From NCBI RefSeq assembly GCF_024166365.1, contig NC_064822.1, forward strand, positions 149,054,823 through 149,118,822: a DNA stretch of 64,000 bases. The letters are read 5' to 3'. Source of the stretch: Elephas maximus indicus. Taxonomy: Eukaryota > Chordata > Mammalia > Proboscidea > Elephantidae. Positions within the stretch are counted from its first letter, which is position 1, and each line of letters opens with the position of its first letter. Below the pieces are notes generated by a model that saw only the letters and a program-made list of their open reading frames with translations, made no database searches and was not told where the DNA came from. Positions 1 to 12,765 of this stretch are shown here, in pieces. The position numbers were made by a program, and so were the translations under genes.

Positions 1-587
1 ATGATATATGCTTCATATGGGCAGAGGCATTGTCAATTTTGTTCACTTCCATATTCTCAGAAACTAGTAAGAGCTCAAAAATATTTACTGGTTGAATAAA
101 TGAATGAAAGAATAAATAAATGAAGTAGCATTTTTTAATTTATAATCTATACCAAAGCATTTAAAGAATACTCGTCATTGTCATTACTTCAATATTTTCA
201 TTACATAATTTTTTTAATTTATTCTAAATATGTCTCAATGTTCTACTATTGTAGTTAATATATGTGAGTTTAAAATAAATATGATATATTATTGACTAAT
301 TTTTTTTTCAGGTTAGTAAGCTTGGAAGTTCATCCTTCCCAAGGTGAGCCTTCGGATGAAACCATACCCTCAGTCAACACCTTCATTGCAGTCTTGTGAA
401 AAACACTGCACCCAGATTCCTGATCCATGATATTGGGGGAAAAATAAATAAGTGTTGTTTTAGGCTGCTAATTTTTATGCTAATTTGTATTGCAGCAACT
501 GATAATTATATAGATCAGTTAATTTGCATGAATTCATCTGAGCATAGAACCTGAAAGATATATTTATTCTTTTACGGCCGTGCAGTA
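1..587. other. intergenic AT-rich DNA, no gene seen
   Basis: I see no coding or RNA gene here. Around 75-125 the text 'atatttactggttgaataaatgaatgaa' type resembles the end of an ancient L2 or MIR copy, but the match is too short to classify. The rest looks unique and AT-rich. Confidence 0.5.
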
Positions 588-641
588 ATTATGAGTTGGA
601 ATCGACCTGACAGCAATAGGTTTGATTTGGTTTGGAGTGTA
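588..641 (+). repeat. AfroSINE 3' tail fragment
   Basis: Only the last 50 or so bases of the SINE remain: the 'atgagttggaatcgac' motif, then 'agcaataggtttgatttgg'. The tRNA-derived head is absent, so this is a 5'-truncated or decayed copy. Confidence 0.7.
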
Positions 642-1057
642 AAATTTCTTCCAAAATGAATGATTCGTAATCCTTGAGTGCAATATCACTCAAATCTAAA
701 ACAATAAAAACTTCTTGAAAGCCTTTTCATATTTTTTTAGTATAAAGAGATGTTACAGAAATTATTCCAGTACATATTATATGTAAAAGTTGAATACGTT
801 TTGATTTATTTATTGTGCTTGGTTGGTTTTCAACACATTCTATCTTATTGTTTCTAAAAGGGGTTTCTTACCTGTGGAACTTATCATTTTCTATCTCTTA
901 TAGAGCCTATTTGATTGTTTATTCTATTCCTTTTTATTTTTGACACATCCCTAAATCTATTCCTTGTCTATACAATCTCTCACCTAATTTTATGACTACT
1001 TTTTTGCTTTATGGCTCACTATTGTTTTCCTTTGATGTACTGGAATTTTCCCCCCAT

Positions 1058-1131
1058 AGTATGGGGCAGTTCTACTCCATCCTATAGGGTCGCTATGAAT
1101 CAGAATCGACTCGAGGGCACTGGGTTGTTTT
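1058..1131 (+). repeat. AfroSINE 3' half
   Basis: Contains the family blocks 'atggggcagttctactcc', 'cctatagggtcgctatga' and 'tcgactcgagggcactgggtt'. The tRNA-like head is missing, so it is a 5'-truncated insertion. Confidence 0.8.
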
Positions 1132-1249
1132 AGTAACATATCAATTTGTCCTCCCTTACTTTATATAACTAAGATCTTTTATTTTAAAAAGCAATTCCAA
1201 AAACCATCAAGGCTTTAGGGCTTTTTTTATTATATATCAGCAAAACTAC

Positions 1250-1256
1250 CATATGT

Positions 1257-1290
<34 letters not shown>

Positions 1291-1294
1291 ATGT
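1250..1294. repeat. TA/TATG microsatellite
   Basis: Alternating tatg and ta units run for about 45 bases. This is a simple repeat with no other signal. Confidence 0.85.
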
Positions 1295-2650
1295 AAGAAC
1301 ACAATTGTAGATCATTCATAAAAACAAGAAGCCTAAACAGAGCTTTTCTTAAGGGAAAGAGAGTTGGCTGTAGCTAATGCTGGTAAAATTCTGCAGCCAC
1401 AAAACCAGCATCATTAACCTAGAGTTTCTAACTCTAAACTTCTATATTACATTTATGTAAATCAATATATGCACATGTATCATATTTCATATGTGATTAT
1501 GTATATAACCACGTAGAAAACAAATGTATGGGTCTGTTAACATTTTCTTTTTCTGAATCCTTATTACTGTGGTATCCTCTACTACTCTGCAAATATAAAC
1601 ATTTCAGACAAACAGTAACCTATTAATAATTCCCTCACATTATTTTAGGAAAGTGAGTGTTAATACACACCTTTAATGCCAGTACCTAAATATATGCCTC
1701 AACCATGCAAACTCAAGTGCCCTGAAAATGAATCTTTGTCTGTTGAGTTAAAGATAAACTATAATTCAGCTGACTGTTTAATTCAATGAATAAACTAACA
1801 TTGGAAAAAGTGAAAAATTCTATCAATGTAAGAAAATAATTGTCAAATTACAATTTAATTTGAAGTATGCTAATCAGCATCTCTCAAAATGTTTCATAAA
1901 ATTTTATTTGGGGGGGGGTCTTTTCAGGTGCCGGGGCGGGGGGGAAATCACTAGCCAAATAAGTATACTTTGGAATACTTTGGAAATCTTAAGTAAAGCA
2001 AGATGTTTTAGCGGTTGTTGTCTATTTGTTATTTTGTATTGCTTGCTTGTTTATTTTTGCCACAGATCTTCTCAGAGCTTTTAGTATGCTCATGTCCATT
2101 GCAAATTTCCTAAAATTGTAAGTAGGATACAATATTTTCCAAAATTTGTGACCATGAAACTCTCCCACCCTCTTTCTTTAGAAGACATGGCTAGTGTTTC
2201 AACAAACAATTCCTGGCAAATGCTTGGGTAAAAATATCAGAAATGATTTTTCTTGAATGTCTTAATACAGCATTTCTTCTAGTAGACTGTATTTAGTAGT
2301 CTGTGCATGCCTTTTGCAAATTTTTCCAACACCACGTTCTTACATGCCATTAAACTCTGTAAATTCAATGACTTGCACTCACCCTACTTTTTCTTTCTTA
2401 AAAGCGTCTTTACATCAGTTTCCAGTTAGTATTACCTTTAATCATGAACTCTGAAATGCTTCTGTTTTATTATCTCCTCTCTCCTACTTCTCTCACTTCT
2501 TCACTTGAACTGAACAAATTTTCAGTTAGTGAACATCACAGTCAGTCTCTCAATGTACCTCTTTCATTCTTTTTCCTATTTTGGCTTCATTAATGTAAAC
2601 GATTAAAAGTTATGGCTCGACCTGGATTTAAAATGCACTTAATTACTATT
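1295..2650. other. intergenic, nothing recognised
   Basis: AT-rich DNA with no convincing ORF, RNA gene or repeat family that I recognise. A short G-run (about 1910-1945) is the only compositional outlier. Confidence 0.45.
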
Positions 2651-3770
2651 GTTTTTGTTGTTACTACTATTAGGTGCCATTGAGGTGGCTCCAACTCCTA
2701 GTGATCCTATCCACAACAAAATGAAATGCTGCCAGGTCCTGCATCATCCTCACAATTGTTGCTGTTTGAGCCCATTGTTGCAGTCACTCTGTCAATCCAT
2801 TTCATTGAAGGTCTTCCTCCTTTTCAATGGCTCTCTACCAGACTTCATGTCCTTCCTCAGGGACTAGTCCCTCCTGACAACATGCCTCACCATCCTAACT
2901 TCTAAGGAGTATTCTGGCTGTACTTCTTCCAAGACTGATCTGTTCATTCTTTTGGCAGTCCATGGAATATTCGATTTTCTTTGCCAACACTATAATTCAA
3001 AGGCATGAACTCTTCTTGAGTCTTTCTTATTCATTGTCCAGCTTTCACATGCATATGAGGCTATTGAAAATACCATAGCTTGGGTCAGATGCACCTTAGT
3101 CCCCAAAGTAACATCTTTGCTTTTTAATACTTTAAAGAGGTCTTTTGCAGCAGATTTGCCAATGTAATATGTCATTTGATTTCTTGACTGCTGCTTCCAT
3201 GGGTGTCGATTGTGGATCCAAGTAAAATGAAATCCTGACGACTTCAATATTTTCTCCACTTATCATGATGTTGCTTATTGGTCCAGTTGCGAGGATTTAT
3301 GTTTTCTCTATGTTGAGGTGTAATCTATCTGAAGACTATAGTCTTTGAGCTTCATCAGTAAGTGCTTCTAATTCTCTTCATTTTCAGCAAGCAAGGCTTG
3401 TTATCTGCATATAGCAGGTTAATGAGACTTCCTCCAATCCTAATGCCCTGTCCTTCTTCTTATAGTTCAGCTTCTTGGATTATTTGTTCCACATACAGAT
3501 TGAATAAATATGGTGAAAAGATGCAACCCCAAAGCACACCTTTCCTCATTTAAAACCATGCAGTATTCCCCTGTTCTATTTGAATGACTGCCTCTTGGTC
3601 TATATACAGGTTCTGCATGAGCACAATTAAGTGGTCTTGAATTCTCATTATTCACAATGTTATTCATAATTTGTTATGATCCACACAGCTGAATGCCTTT
3701 GGGTAGTCACCAAAACACAGGTAAACATCTTTCTGGTATTCTCTGCTTTCAGCCAAGATCCATCAGACTT
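2651..3770 (-). mobile_element. RTE (BovB-like) LINE, 3' portion, decayed
   Basis: Reads on the minus strand as the end of an RTE-clade LINE. At 2675-2715 is the tail shared with AfroSINEs ('taggtgccattgaggtgg'). Moving up in coordinate come the carboxy end of the polyprotein, including the 'ASYACESWTMNKKD' segment near 3000-3050, the 'GKSAAKDLFKVLKSKDV' segment near 3090-3160, and the region after the reverse-transcriptase active site. The copy stops near 3770, so it is 5'-truncated before the endonuclease. Several stops and frameshifts break the frame, so it is dead. Confidence 0.9.
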
Positions 3771-3802
3771 TAATCTGACTTAATTACCACTAACATACCC
3801 AA

Positions 3803-3958
3803 GCCAAACCAAATCTGTTGCCATGGAGTCAATTCTGACTCACAGCAACTCTATAGGACAAAGAACTTCCCCATAGAATTTCCAAGAAGCTGGTGGATTT
3901 GAACTGCCAATCTTTTGGTTAGCAGCCAAGCTCTTAACAACTATGCCACCAGGGCTCC
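3803..3958 (-). repeat. AfroSINE, near full length
   Basis: Read on the minus strand it starts with 'ggagccctggtggcatag', passes through the tRNA-like box region 'ggttagcagcc' (as seen on plus) and ends in the 'gagtcagaattgactcc' tail and an A-rich end. It is the short form, lacking the internal 'gaaagacctggtgatctgc' block. It lies just beyond the RTE fragment. Confidence 0.9.
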
Positions 3959-4574
3959 ACTACTAATTAATATAAAACCCCTCAAAAGGTATTGACTTTC
4001 TATTCTTTTCTCCTTATCAATTTCTAAACATGTGTGATCCATACAAATCACAAACTTATTTCACAACCATTTTTCTCAACTATCCCCAATTTTTTTTTTA
4101 TCCCAAATAAAGAGTCTTTTTGGAAGAACTCTCAAAACTATGCTAATTAGGTTTATTACAAATACCTGTTAGGCATCCTCACTGAGCCCCCACTGCTATT
4201 TTGGAATCTTTTTCTTCACATCTTAGTGATAACGTTACCAAAGTTTGTACATTAACTATCACATGCCTCTTCTACTCTCATGTAGATTACTATCTCATTT
4301 CCAGATCCTTAGAAAACAACCCTGTCTCCTAATTTGCAGAAAATCTCAAGCCGTTCTTCCTACTTTTTATTTTTCAAAAACAAAATTTTCCTATTCACTA
4401 GGATTAATTCTCTACATGTATTTTGTATTTCGTTCTTACCAGTAATTTTTTTAACGCATTTTCAATATTTCTCGACATTCTATTTCCTTTACTTTAACTT
4501 AAAATGCCTATAGGTTTACCATAAATAAAATACCAAATCCCTTCCATTCATTTTCTCTCTTCCTCACCCCAATC

Positions 4575-4755
4575 TTAGGTGGTGCAAATTGTTAAGTACT
4601 TGGCTACTGACCAAAAGATTGGTTGTTTGAATCTATCCAGAGGCCTCTCAGAAGAAAGGCCTGGAAATCTACTTCTGAAAGATCTCAGCCATTGAAAATC
4701 CTATGGGGCACAGTTTTACTCTGAAACACAAGGAGTTGACATGAGTCTAAATCTA
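4575..4755 (+). repeat. AfroSINE, old long-form copy
   Basis: Diverged copy with the internal block 'gaaaggcctggaaatctac' and the end 'acatgagtctaaatc'. Many substitutions suggest an older subfamily than the copies with clean target-site duplications. Confidence 0.75.
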
Positions 4756-4784
4756 CACGTCTGTGACTGTCCTTTGTTTTCATT

Positions 4785-5680
4785 ACCAAATAACTTTTTC
4801 CCTAACTGTGTTCACTTGACCTAACCCCCCCGTTTCAACATTCATGCTCTCAATCAATTGCAATATGACCTCCTCCATATTCCTGAAAGTAAACATTCGC
4901 AGTTTACTTCCTAATCAGCAAACTGAATTTTTTTTTTTTTTTTTTTTGGTTCTCATCCTAATTGTGTCTGAACTATTGGCTCATTGACTATGACTTTCTT
5001 ATGTAACTTCTTTTCTTACTTGCCTTTGGGATCTTGCACTATCCAGCTTTTCATATCTATCTGTAACCTCATCTTTTTTGCCTCTTTTGCTGATTTGGAC
5101 ATTCCCTGTTAATATTTACTTACTCCACCCTGTGGTAATCTCATCCATATCTACAATTTCAAATCTCAACCTCTATAGCAGTAGGTCTGAAGCTTGTCTG
5201 AACACCTGGAAAATGAAAAATTACTAAGGACTACTTTCCATCTCTCAGTTATTCTAATTTATATAGTCTGGGCGAAGCTTGGATATTGGGATCTTTATAA
5301 TTCCCCCAAGTCATTCTAATGGACAGCCAAAGTTTAAGCCATTGCTCTATGGACATCCTCTTAGTTCTAGTGACTAATTTTTAAATTGATGTTCTACCAA
5401 TTCCTCAAAATCAGCAAATCAAAATCTCTACTCTTTTATCTGTTCTGGGTTGCATTAACAGCATTGCAATTATCCCAATCAGTTTACAATTTTATATTCT
5501 TCTTTTATCTCCTTCCTCTCTCATGACACAAACTTTCAATCATTTTCTGCAGGTAATATTGTTAAGCATCTCTTGTATCTTTTTCTGTAGAATCTCAACC
5601 TCAGCCACCCTTTAACACTTTATTGGCTCCTGCCTAGACTTCTGCAATAATCTATATCCAGCATAATTCTATCAGTAAAG
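4785..5680 (+). repeat. L2-like LINE relic
   Basis: The pyrimidine-rich text, 'ctgcctagacttctgcaataatc' near 5629-5651 and neighbouring phrases resemble the 3' part of the ancient L2 LINE on the plus strand. No open frame survives. The boundaries are approximate, and a purely unique origin for parts of it cannot be excluded. Confidence 0.4.
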
Positions 5681-5799
5681 TTCCCAATTGGTTGTTTCTA
5701 TTTGTTTGTTTGTTAATAGGAATTATGGGATTTGACAAGTCAGAAATCCACTGGGCAGGATGGAAACCCAAGTAGAACTTCTCTGTTACAGTGTTGAGG

Positions 5800-6032
5800 A
5801 AGTAATCCTTTTTCTTGAGGAAATCTCAGTTTCTGCCCTTAAGGCCTTCAATGATTGGATGAGGCCCACTCACATTAGTCTGGGTAATTTCCTTTACTTA
5901 AAGTCAACTGATTGAAGATGTTAACCCCATCTACAAAACACCTTCACAGCAACATCTAGATTAGTGTTTGACCAAACAACTGAGCACCACAGCCTGGCCA
6001 AAATGATACATAAAATTAACCATTGTAATACT
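5800..6032 (-). repeat. LTR-like relic
   Basis: On plus it reads 'ggatgaggcccactcacatta' and ends 'acataaaattaaccattgt', a pattern I associate with one terminus of an old mammalian endogenous-retrovirus LTR in minus orientation. The other end is not definable. I do not assign a subfamily. Confidence 0.4.
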
Positions 6033-6430
6033 CTTCCAGAATAATATTCTCCAAAACCAGTTTTGACAATTTCATTGCCAGTTTGTTATTTACTCCAATT
6101 AACTAACAAATGTCATTCATGCAACATTTATGTCTCCTTTTCCTAAATCTATTTCCTTTAGCCAGCCTAGACTTCTCAAAAATTCTGGTCATTCATTCAT
6201 CTTTTTATTCCTTTGCTTAAGTTGGCCTACTATCTATAACTTTCAGGGTCCAAAAAAAGGTATTTGGCATCACATTTAGTTTCAAAACTGACTGTGTTAT
6301 CATGGAAAATTTTCTTAACTTCTCTTGGCCTCATTTTTTTTTTTTTTTAATCTGTAAGATTGAAATGATAATATCTATCAGAGTCGTGAAATTTCAATAA
6401 GATGATTTTAAAGACTCAGGCTAAAAATAA

Positions 6431-6530
6431 CCGTTGCCATCGAGAGGATTCAGACTCATAGGGACCCTATAGGAGAAAGTAGAGGGAATGCCTGGTGGAT
6501 TTAACTTCTGACCTTTCAGTTAGCAGGCTT
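6431..6530 (-). repeat. AfroSINE fragment
   Basis: Shows the tail 'ccgttgccatcgagagg', the middle 'gaccctataggagaaagtag' and part of the head 'cctttcagttagcagg'. It is diverged and its 5' end is missing. Confidence 0.75.
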
Positions 6531-9500
6531 ACTTAATATTTGTTGAATGAATTTTACTAAATAAATAATGAAATCTCTTGTTAAAGTACCAAACAAAATC
6601 TTGCTACTTCTAAAGTTGGATTTTATGGAAGTTCTTAATTTTTTGCTGAAGAAACAAAGCTATGTGACTTTTGGCATTTTAAAGAAAAACACAGACAAAA
6701 AAAAAAAAGGGAGAAAGAAAAAACAATTAAAATTTGATTTTTAAAAAATAAAATGCATATAAAATTCAAGATCAGATACTCCTGTTGAGAAAGCCAGAGA
6801 ACTAGCTTTATTCTCTGCCTACAATGCTAAGGATATGATAATGCTAGAAGGAAAATAACTTATATGCCTTAGTTTCAACATCTCTAAAATGCAGGCAAAT
6901 TTTTAACTACCTTCTATGTGAGTTACGATGGTAGGCTGATATTATGTATGGGACTATTTTGAAGTTTTTGTTGTGGAAAGTTTCAAAGTACTATTACATA
7001 CAAAGTGAGATCATCATTGTATATACCATAAATATTGTGTAGGTTTGTTTCTTCCCAAATTTAAAATATTTAATTTATTCTTGTGAGTCATGATTTTTTG
7101 TTTCTGTATCATTTATTACAGGTGATATTATCTGTTCTCCCTCCCTTGCTTCTCTTTGCTGAATGTGCTACTTGAAGTTGAGGCTTATCCAAGTTCAGCT
7201 TCCTCACCCATCCCTAGGGTTGTGTGCATTTCATACTAAAACATAAAACGTCTTTATTATAATTACAGCATAGTCAACTCTTAATTATCTATGATAATGG
7301 GTTACTGGGAAAGCTAAATAAACAAATGGGTTTGGAGATTGTCAACTTGGCTGAACTATCCTGTGCTGTTCCTTGGGAGGAGCAGAGAGGGTAGGATGAG
7401 GGAAACAGGCAGGTTGACTCCTCAGTCGCAAACGCAGTGACTGCCCAGAAGGTAGCTCCACAGATAACTTCTGAAATGACCCTGTGTCACTGCCCTCTGA
7501 AGAACAGAGGGACTGACAAATTTTTTTGGTGTGAATGAATAAATAAGAGGATTTACTTGATATAGTTCCAGTAGTGTAGCGGTCTCTTGTTTCACGTTTA
7601 TCAGAAATTTGGTAACCAAGGACACTTCCTGTTCTGAACCAAATAAATGCATGAACGCCTCCCCCAAAGAAAGACTGTGGTAGTTCAAACTCCTGACTAA
7701 AAAAGCTGTACTTACATGATAGGCATTTCTGTAAGGTGCTCAGAAATTACGGGCAATCTGTACCGTAAAATATATTCCCTGCAATAAAGCAGTGAACAAC
7801 AACGAAGCATGTTTTAATCAATGCTGTATATAGAATCATGCTTTTTTAAAAATGGCCCAATTTTTACAGCATTCAGAAATAATCCCTCCTCTCTTCCCTT
7901 GGAAACTGCAGCTAATTTTCCTATATTACATATCCAGAAAAATGTAAAATATTTGCTAAAATAGGTGAGAAGTATGGGTCTTCTAATTGGAAAATGATTG
8001 ATGTAATTTGAATTCAACCAATGCTTAAATACCTGTCAGTGCTAGACATTTTTCTAGTGGCTAAGGATGACCAGATAAATAAGACACTGCCATTGTCCAT
8101 TAGTTGCATAGATGGTTATATTGTGTGAGTTACAGAAGGACTCAATCCTAGGCTCAAGCTCTTCTAGACCTCAATGATACATTTCTATCAGTTCTTTTTT
8201 TTCTTTTTTCCAAAAGAAGGAACTAACACTAAAAGGAATATTCTAATTAACAGCAGCTGGGGTTGGGTAGAATTTGGATTTTTTTTTTTTTTCCAGAATT
8301 GGGACATGTAGGAGTTACACTAACATAGACTGTAAGGGATCCACTTTCTTGGAGGCAACATGTAGACAGAGACGAAAGAGCTCTATTTTAAGAGTTCAAA
8401 GTCCTGAATCAGTCATAATTTCACTCAACTATAAAACTTCAGCTTTCTGGAACTCTTACTCTTCTGTAGTATCAGGAGTTACATTACATGAATTACTAAA
8501 TCCCAGCCAGACTCTAACTGGTTTAAGGTCATGAAAAAAGGAAGATGGGATTTTTGAGAAATACATAACAAAAAAAAACCCCAAAAAGTAAATAAGTAAA
8601 AAGGACTTAGAGACATTGAATCTAAGGGTCTTGGAGCATGAAGAGTCTAAGGAAATTGTGAGGATTCCAATTTGGATAACCAGATATCTGATTAAGAGTG
8701 TTAGAGAGGTTGGTAATTAACTTCTCAAAAGTGCAGGCAAAATGAGGAGAAAGTAGTACCCAGGGTGATACCAACCATCTGGGGAAGCTATAAACAAATT
8801 TTTTCTTTTTTGGTTGTTCCTTGACTTGTGTATTCTTGTTCTAACCGTAGGGAAAAATTCCCTTGGCAATATACAGGCAAACTCATTATTCACTTAGCAT
8901 GGAGAAAGCAGTCTTCAAGCCTCATTTAATTTGTATCTGCAAGGAATGATGAATAATAAGCATGGGCTCTAATTATGATTCTAAAATAGTCTGGTAAAGC
9001 ATAAAGAAGTGACCACCCATGATTCTAGCTAATAGTGGTATTAAGTGCAAATAAGGCAGAGACAGAGACTTACAGAGCCAGTTTCAGCTGAGCTTTCATG
9101 GTGATGGAGGCCTTTACAATAATGCGGTAAACGTCTACTTGGAATGACACATCACTGTAGCAGAGCCTTGTGTATTTAACTCTCACATCACATGCTCTAA
9201 CTCCATTATATGCAGGCAGTTGCTTATCTGTATGTGCATGCATGAAAAATTAGAAAATTTTTAAGTTCAAAACAAGCATTTAATTTTTTTTAATAACTTG
9301 GAAATTCTTCATTTATAGACATTGCAATTCATCTTTTGTGTGTAATATAATAGCTATGTAATTTTCTTCCTATAAGTGGTATTTTGTCACATTTTGTCCA
9401 ACATACCGACTGCTAGAATAATCTTTTTAAAATTGTGACTTTAGATATATATCATATCTGATCTCTTTCCAGTTGTATGGTGCCTATCATATAATTCCTT

Positions 9501-10706
9501 ACATGCCAAAGTTCAGTCAGTTCAGCCATAAATTGTCTCCTATCTAGCTCAACTACAGTGAAATCGTATGAAAGAAAGAGGGTAGAAAGTTCAACCTAAT
9601 TATTCACAAACTTGTCACTTGTTCCTTTTTTGTTATTATTTTGCCTAAATTAGTGTACTCTGACTGCCCCCATATTATGCAGGTTTCTGAAGTTATCTTT
9701 CCTTTTCATATTCAATGAAACCACTTGAAGCACTCCTCTCAAGTTGTTGTTATTAGTTGCCTTTGGAGTCGATTCTTCTTAAGTTCTTTGGGGGAATAAA
9801 TGTTATCTCTACTATTTCCTAGGATTAGCAAAATTCAGGGAAACATTACTTCCGTCTTCTTTGGCTTCATATTTCTTTTCTCATATTAAGTTTTTATCTC
9901 TGCTTATTATTTAACTTCCTTCAGTTGCTCTCCTCTCTCGACTATAGTTTGTTCCATAGGTGGACACAGAACCTTCTTCTTCATGCTCCAAAATACAATA
10001 CTTTTGGGTATAAAGAATGCTGTTGAGATTTGAGGATGATAGTGGTAACTGATGTCAGAAGAAGAAAAGGTCACTTCAAAAGTAAGACTTCAAAATTCAT
10101 TAGTAATCTCTTACAAAGAATTATCTGCATATAATCACCTTCTAAGGCTCAAGATTTACTCTGTATTGCAGGATTATTTTTTCGTCTTTCTGGGGATTTT
10201 TTTTTTTTCCATTTTTCCCTCCTCCTGTTACCATTTTAATTCCTGAGCTTTCATTTATACAAACAAAATAAATTATTATACAGAATACCTAAACCAAAAC
10301 AACACAAGCCACTGAGATAAATTTTTATTCTTGTCATAGTAAATTCTTCCTTTGCACAGCAACTTATTATTTTTTTCCTGATACATTTATATAATGGAAA
10401 AAAATTTTTTTTTTAATATAACACTCGTTTGCTTATTTTAGAAATTAAGTTATTGATTTAGTCACTCTTATCTTTTCAGTTATAAAAGTATTTGTTATAA
10501 AATAAAATGTACTGCAGTTATAATAGTACATAAATTCTCAATGCAGTTTTTGAGGAATAAAAGAAATCCTACATGTTATAGCATCATTAGCCAACAATTA
10601 TAAGCATTTACCTCAATTATTTGTAAATTACTTTCTTTTTCTGTGTTAAAGCTGGTGTTTAAGTTTAAACCTTCTCATTTAGAGTTTCTAAATATTTCTA
10701 GATCAC
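6531..10706. other. intergenic DNA, mostly unique
   Basis: No gene is supportable. About 8010-8100 looks like an L2-type 3' end ('gtgctagacatttttctagtgg'). About 9744-9782 holds a very short 'gttgccttggagtcgattc'-like piece of an RTE or SINE tail. An open stretch at 7422-7688 on minus was considered and rejected. Confidence 0.45.
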
Positions 10707-10716
10707 TTTTGAGTAC

Positions 10717-10882
10717 TGGAAACCCTGGTGGCATAGTGGTTAAGTGCTACTGCCGCTAACCAAAAGGTCAGTAGTTCAAATCCGCCAGGTGCTCCTTGGA
10801 AACTCTATGGGGCAGTTCTACTCTGTCCTATAGGGTTCCTATGAGTCAGAATCGACTCAACGGCAGTGTGTTTGTGGTGGGT
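10717..10882 (+). repeat. AfroSINE with target-site duplication
   Basis: Full short-form copy, from 'ggaaaccctggtggcatag' to the tail 'tcgactcaacggcagtg'. The 10-mer 'ttttgagtac' at 10707-10716 recurs at 10883-10892, right after the tail. This marks a target-primed insertion that is relatively young within the window. Confidence 0.93.
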
Positions 10883-11144
10883 TTTTGAGTACCGGCAGTT
10901 ATGACTACATACATAAATGACATGTTGGTTTCCATTGCAAATATTTATGACTTCAATCTCTTTATTCTGAGAAATATCTCAGAATAGTAAAAAAAAGATC
11001 TCATCTCTCTCTTCCCCCCCCCCCAAAACTTGATTCTTTAACATAAATAAAATAAATATTGCTGGAAATCATTTTTTTTCTTTTTTTTTGCAAAAAGTCA
11101 GTCAGGTATTTTTGGTAAATTGTCATTTGATGCCTGAGAGACAG

Positions 11145-11858
11145 TGTCTTAGGCTGGATTCTCTAGAGAAGAAAAACCAGTAAAACATATAAATATATAT
11201 ATATAAAAAAAAAAAACTCACTGCCATCGAGTCGATTCCGACTCATAGCAACCCTACAGGACAGAGTAGAACTGCCCCATAGAGTTTCCAAGGAGCGCCT
11301 GGTGGATTTGAACTGCTGACCTCTTGGTTAGTGGCTGTAGCACTTAACCTATATATAGAGTGAGGAAATATCAAGCTATATCAAGGAAATAGCTCATGCA
11401 GTTGTAGAGGCTGGAACATTCCAAGTTAGTGGGTCAGGATAGAGCCTTCTCCTGATTCACATAGCCACAGGGGCTGGTGAACCCAATATCAGCAGTTCAG
11501 AGAGCAGGGCTCTTTCTCACGGGCTGCAAAGCTCAACAAATCCCAGGAATCAACAGGCAAGACTGCAGGTAAGCTGCTAGCGCAAGTCCAAAGAACCAGA
11601 GTTCAGGGGAGCAGGAGCCAGGTACAAGATCCAGAGTGAGTAAAACCCACAAGTCTTACCAGAATGTCCACTTATATTCAATTCAGGCCAAATGCCCAAG
11701 GAATATCCCTTTCAACTGATTGGCCACTCACAGCAGATCCCATCATGGAGGTGATCACATTATATTAAATCTCACTATGGATATTATCACAACAGAGGAC
11801 TGCCAAACCACTGAGAATCATGGCTCAGTCAAGCTGACACACAACCTTAACCATCACA
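11145..11858 (-). mobile_element. solo-LTR-like endogenous retrovirus element
   Basis: The element begins 'tgtcttaggctggattctc' and ends 'accttaaccatcaca', so both strands have TG...CA termini as LTRs do. The 5-base flanks are 'gacag' before and 'gatag' after, one mismatch apart, consistent with an old 5-bp duplication. No internal retroviral genes are present. The orientation is a guess from an A-rich end. It contains a nested AfroSINE at about 11203-11350. I do not name a subfamily. Confidence 0.6.
11203..11350 (-). repeat. AfroSINE nested in LTR-like element
   Basis: Minus-strand copy with an A-run, then 'ctgccatcgagtcgattcc' and the head 'gttagtggctgtagcact'. The extreme 5' end ('ccaccagggctcc' on plus) is missing, so it is slightly truncated. 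It sits inside the LTR-like element and must be younger than it. Confidence 0.9.
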
Positions 11859-12661
11859 GATAGTCTTCCTGACACATAAGTTACTTACACTAACCTCTCT
11901 TAGTGTTAAAAATGTTGTGGTCCATTCTGAGATAACTTGGCAATTTCTACCACCTTTGATTGCATTGTCTGTTCTGTGAAAAGACAATCCTTTTGGTCAT
12001 GTCTCTCAACAACCAAATACAGCACAAAGTTAGGTTGCCTTACTAAGTTTTTAAAATATTTTTCATTGTGTCCCAAATAAATATAAAAATGTGGTCATCC
12101 TCCAAGGAAGAAAGTGTGCATTGCTTATAAAATTTGTATTAAATTTCATCTCATAGCTCTATTTTGGTCCTTTTTTATTCCACATACACACTTTTTATTT
12201 CAATGCTGCATTGTAGTAAAATATGTTAAATGTATTTTAGGAAGTAATGAAACTTGTAAACATAGCTAACTGAGATGACAAGAGAATGAACAGGTAGCCA
12301 CTGTAGATCTTTTCCAAAAGCTAGCAGCAAAAACTACAGCGTAATCTACTGTTTAATCTGGTGGGTATTAAAGTTTCTTTTGACATAAATAGAAAGATGC
12401 ATCCTTCTTTTATTGCCATTGACATATTAAAAAGTAAAAAATCAAGTTTCTGTTTTGAGACCCTCTTTGACTTGGGACCCTAGAGCCTGCTGTGTCTTTC
12501 TAAATCAATGACCTTCTTGGTCATCTTGAAAGTGTTTGTTCTGTATATTCCCTCCATTTTAGCTGGGGAAAGTCTTTAGTTACTCATCGGCTTTGATAGA
12601 ACTAATAAACCACAGAGCTAATGTCACTGCTTTTGAATCATCAAATAGCACAAATACTGGG
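11859..12661. other. intergenic, nothing recognised
   Basis: AT-rich unique-looking DNA with no convincing ORF or repeat family. Confidence 0.45.
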
Positions 12662-12765
12662 GCCACAGTCTAGACCTCATCAGTCAAATTCTCCAGGGTG
12701 AGGTTCAGGAATCTCTTTTTAACAAACACTGTAATTCTGTTGTGGATACAGGTTTGGAAACCACG
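12662..12765 (+). repeat. MER20/MER5-like hAT relic
   Basis: The run 'ttctccagggtgaggttc' followed by 'aggaatctctttttaacaaac' and 'ggtttggaaaccac' matches the general layout of short hAT-Charlie derived elements of the MER20 type. It is heavily diverged. Terminal repeats are not clear. Confidence 0.5.

Noticed and set aside
7422-7688. Minus-strand open frame of 88 codons
   Set aside because: No recognisable domain, no splice context, low-complexity surroundings, and length within chance for AT-rich DNA.
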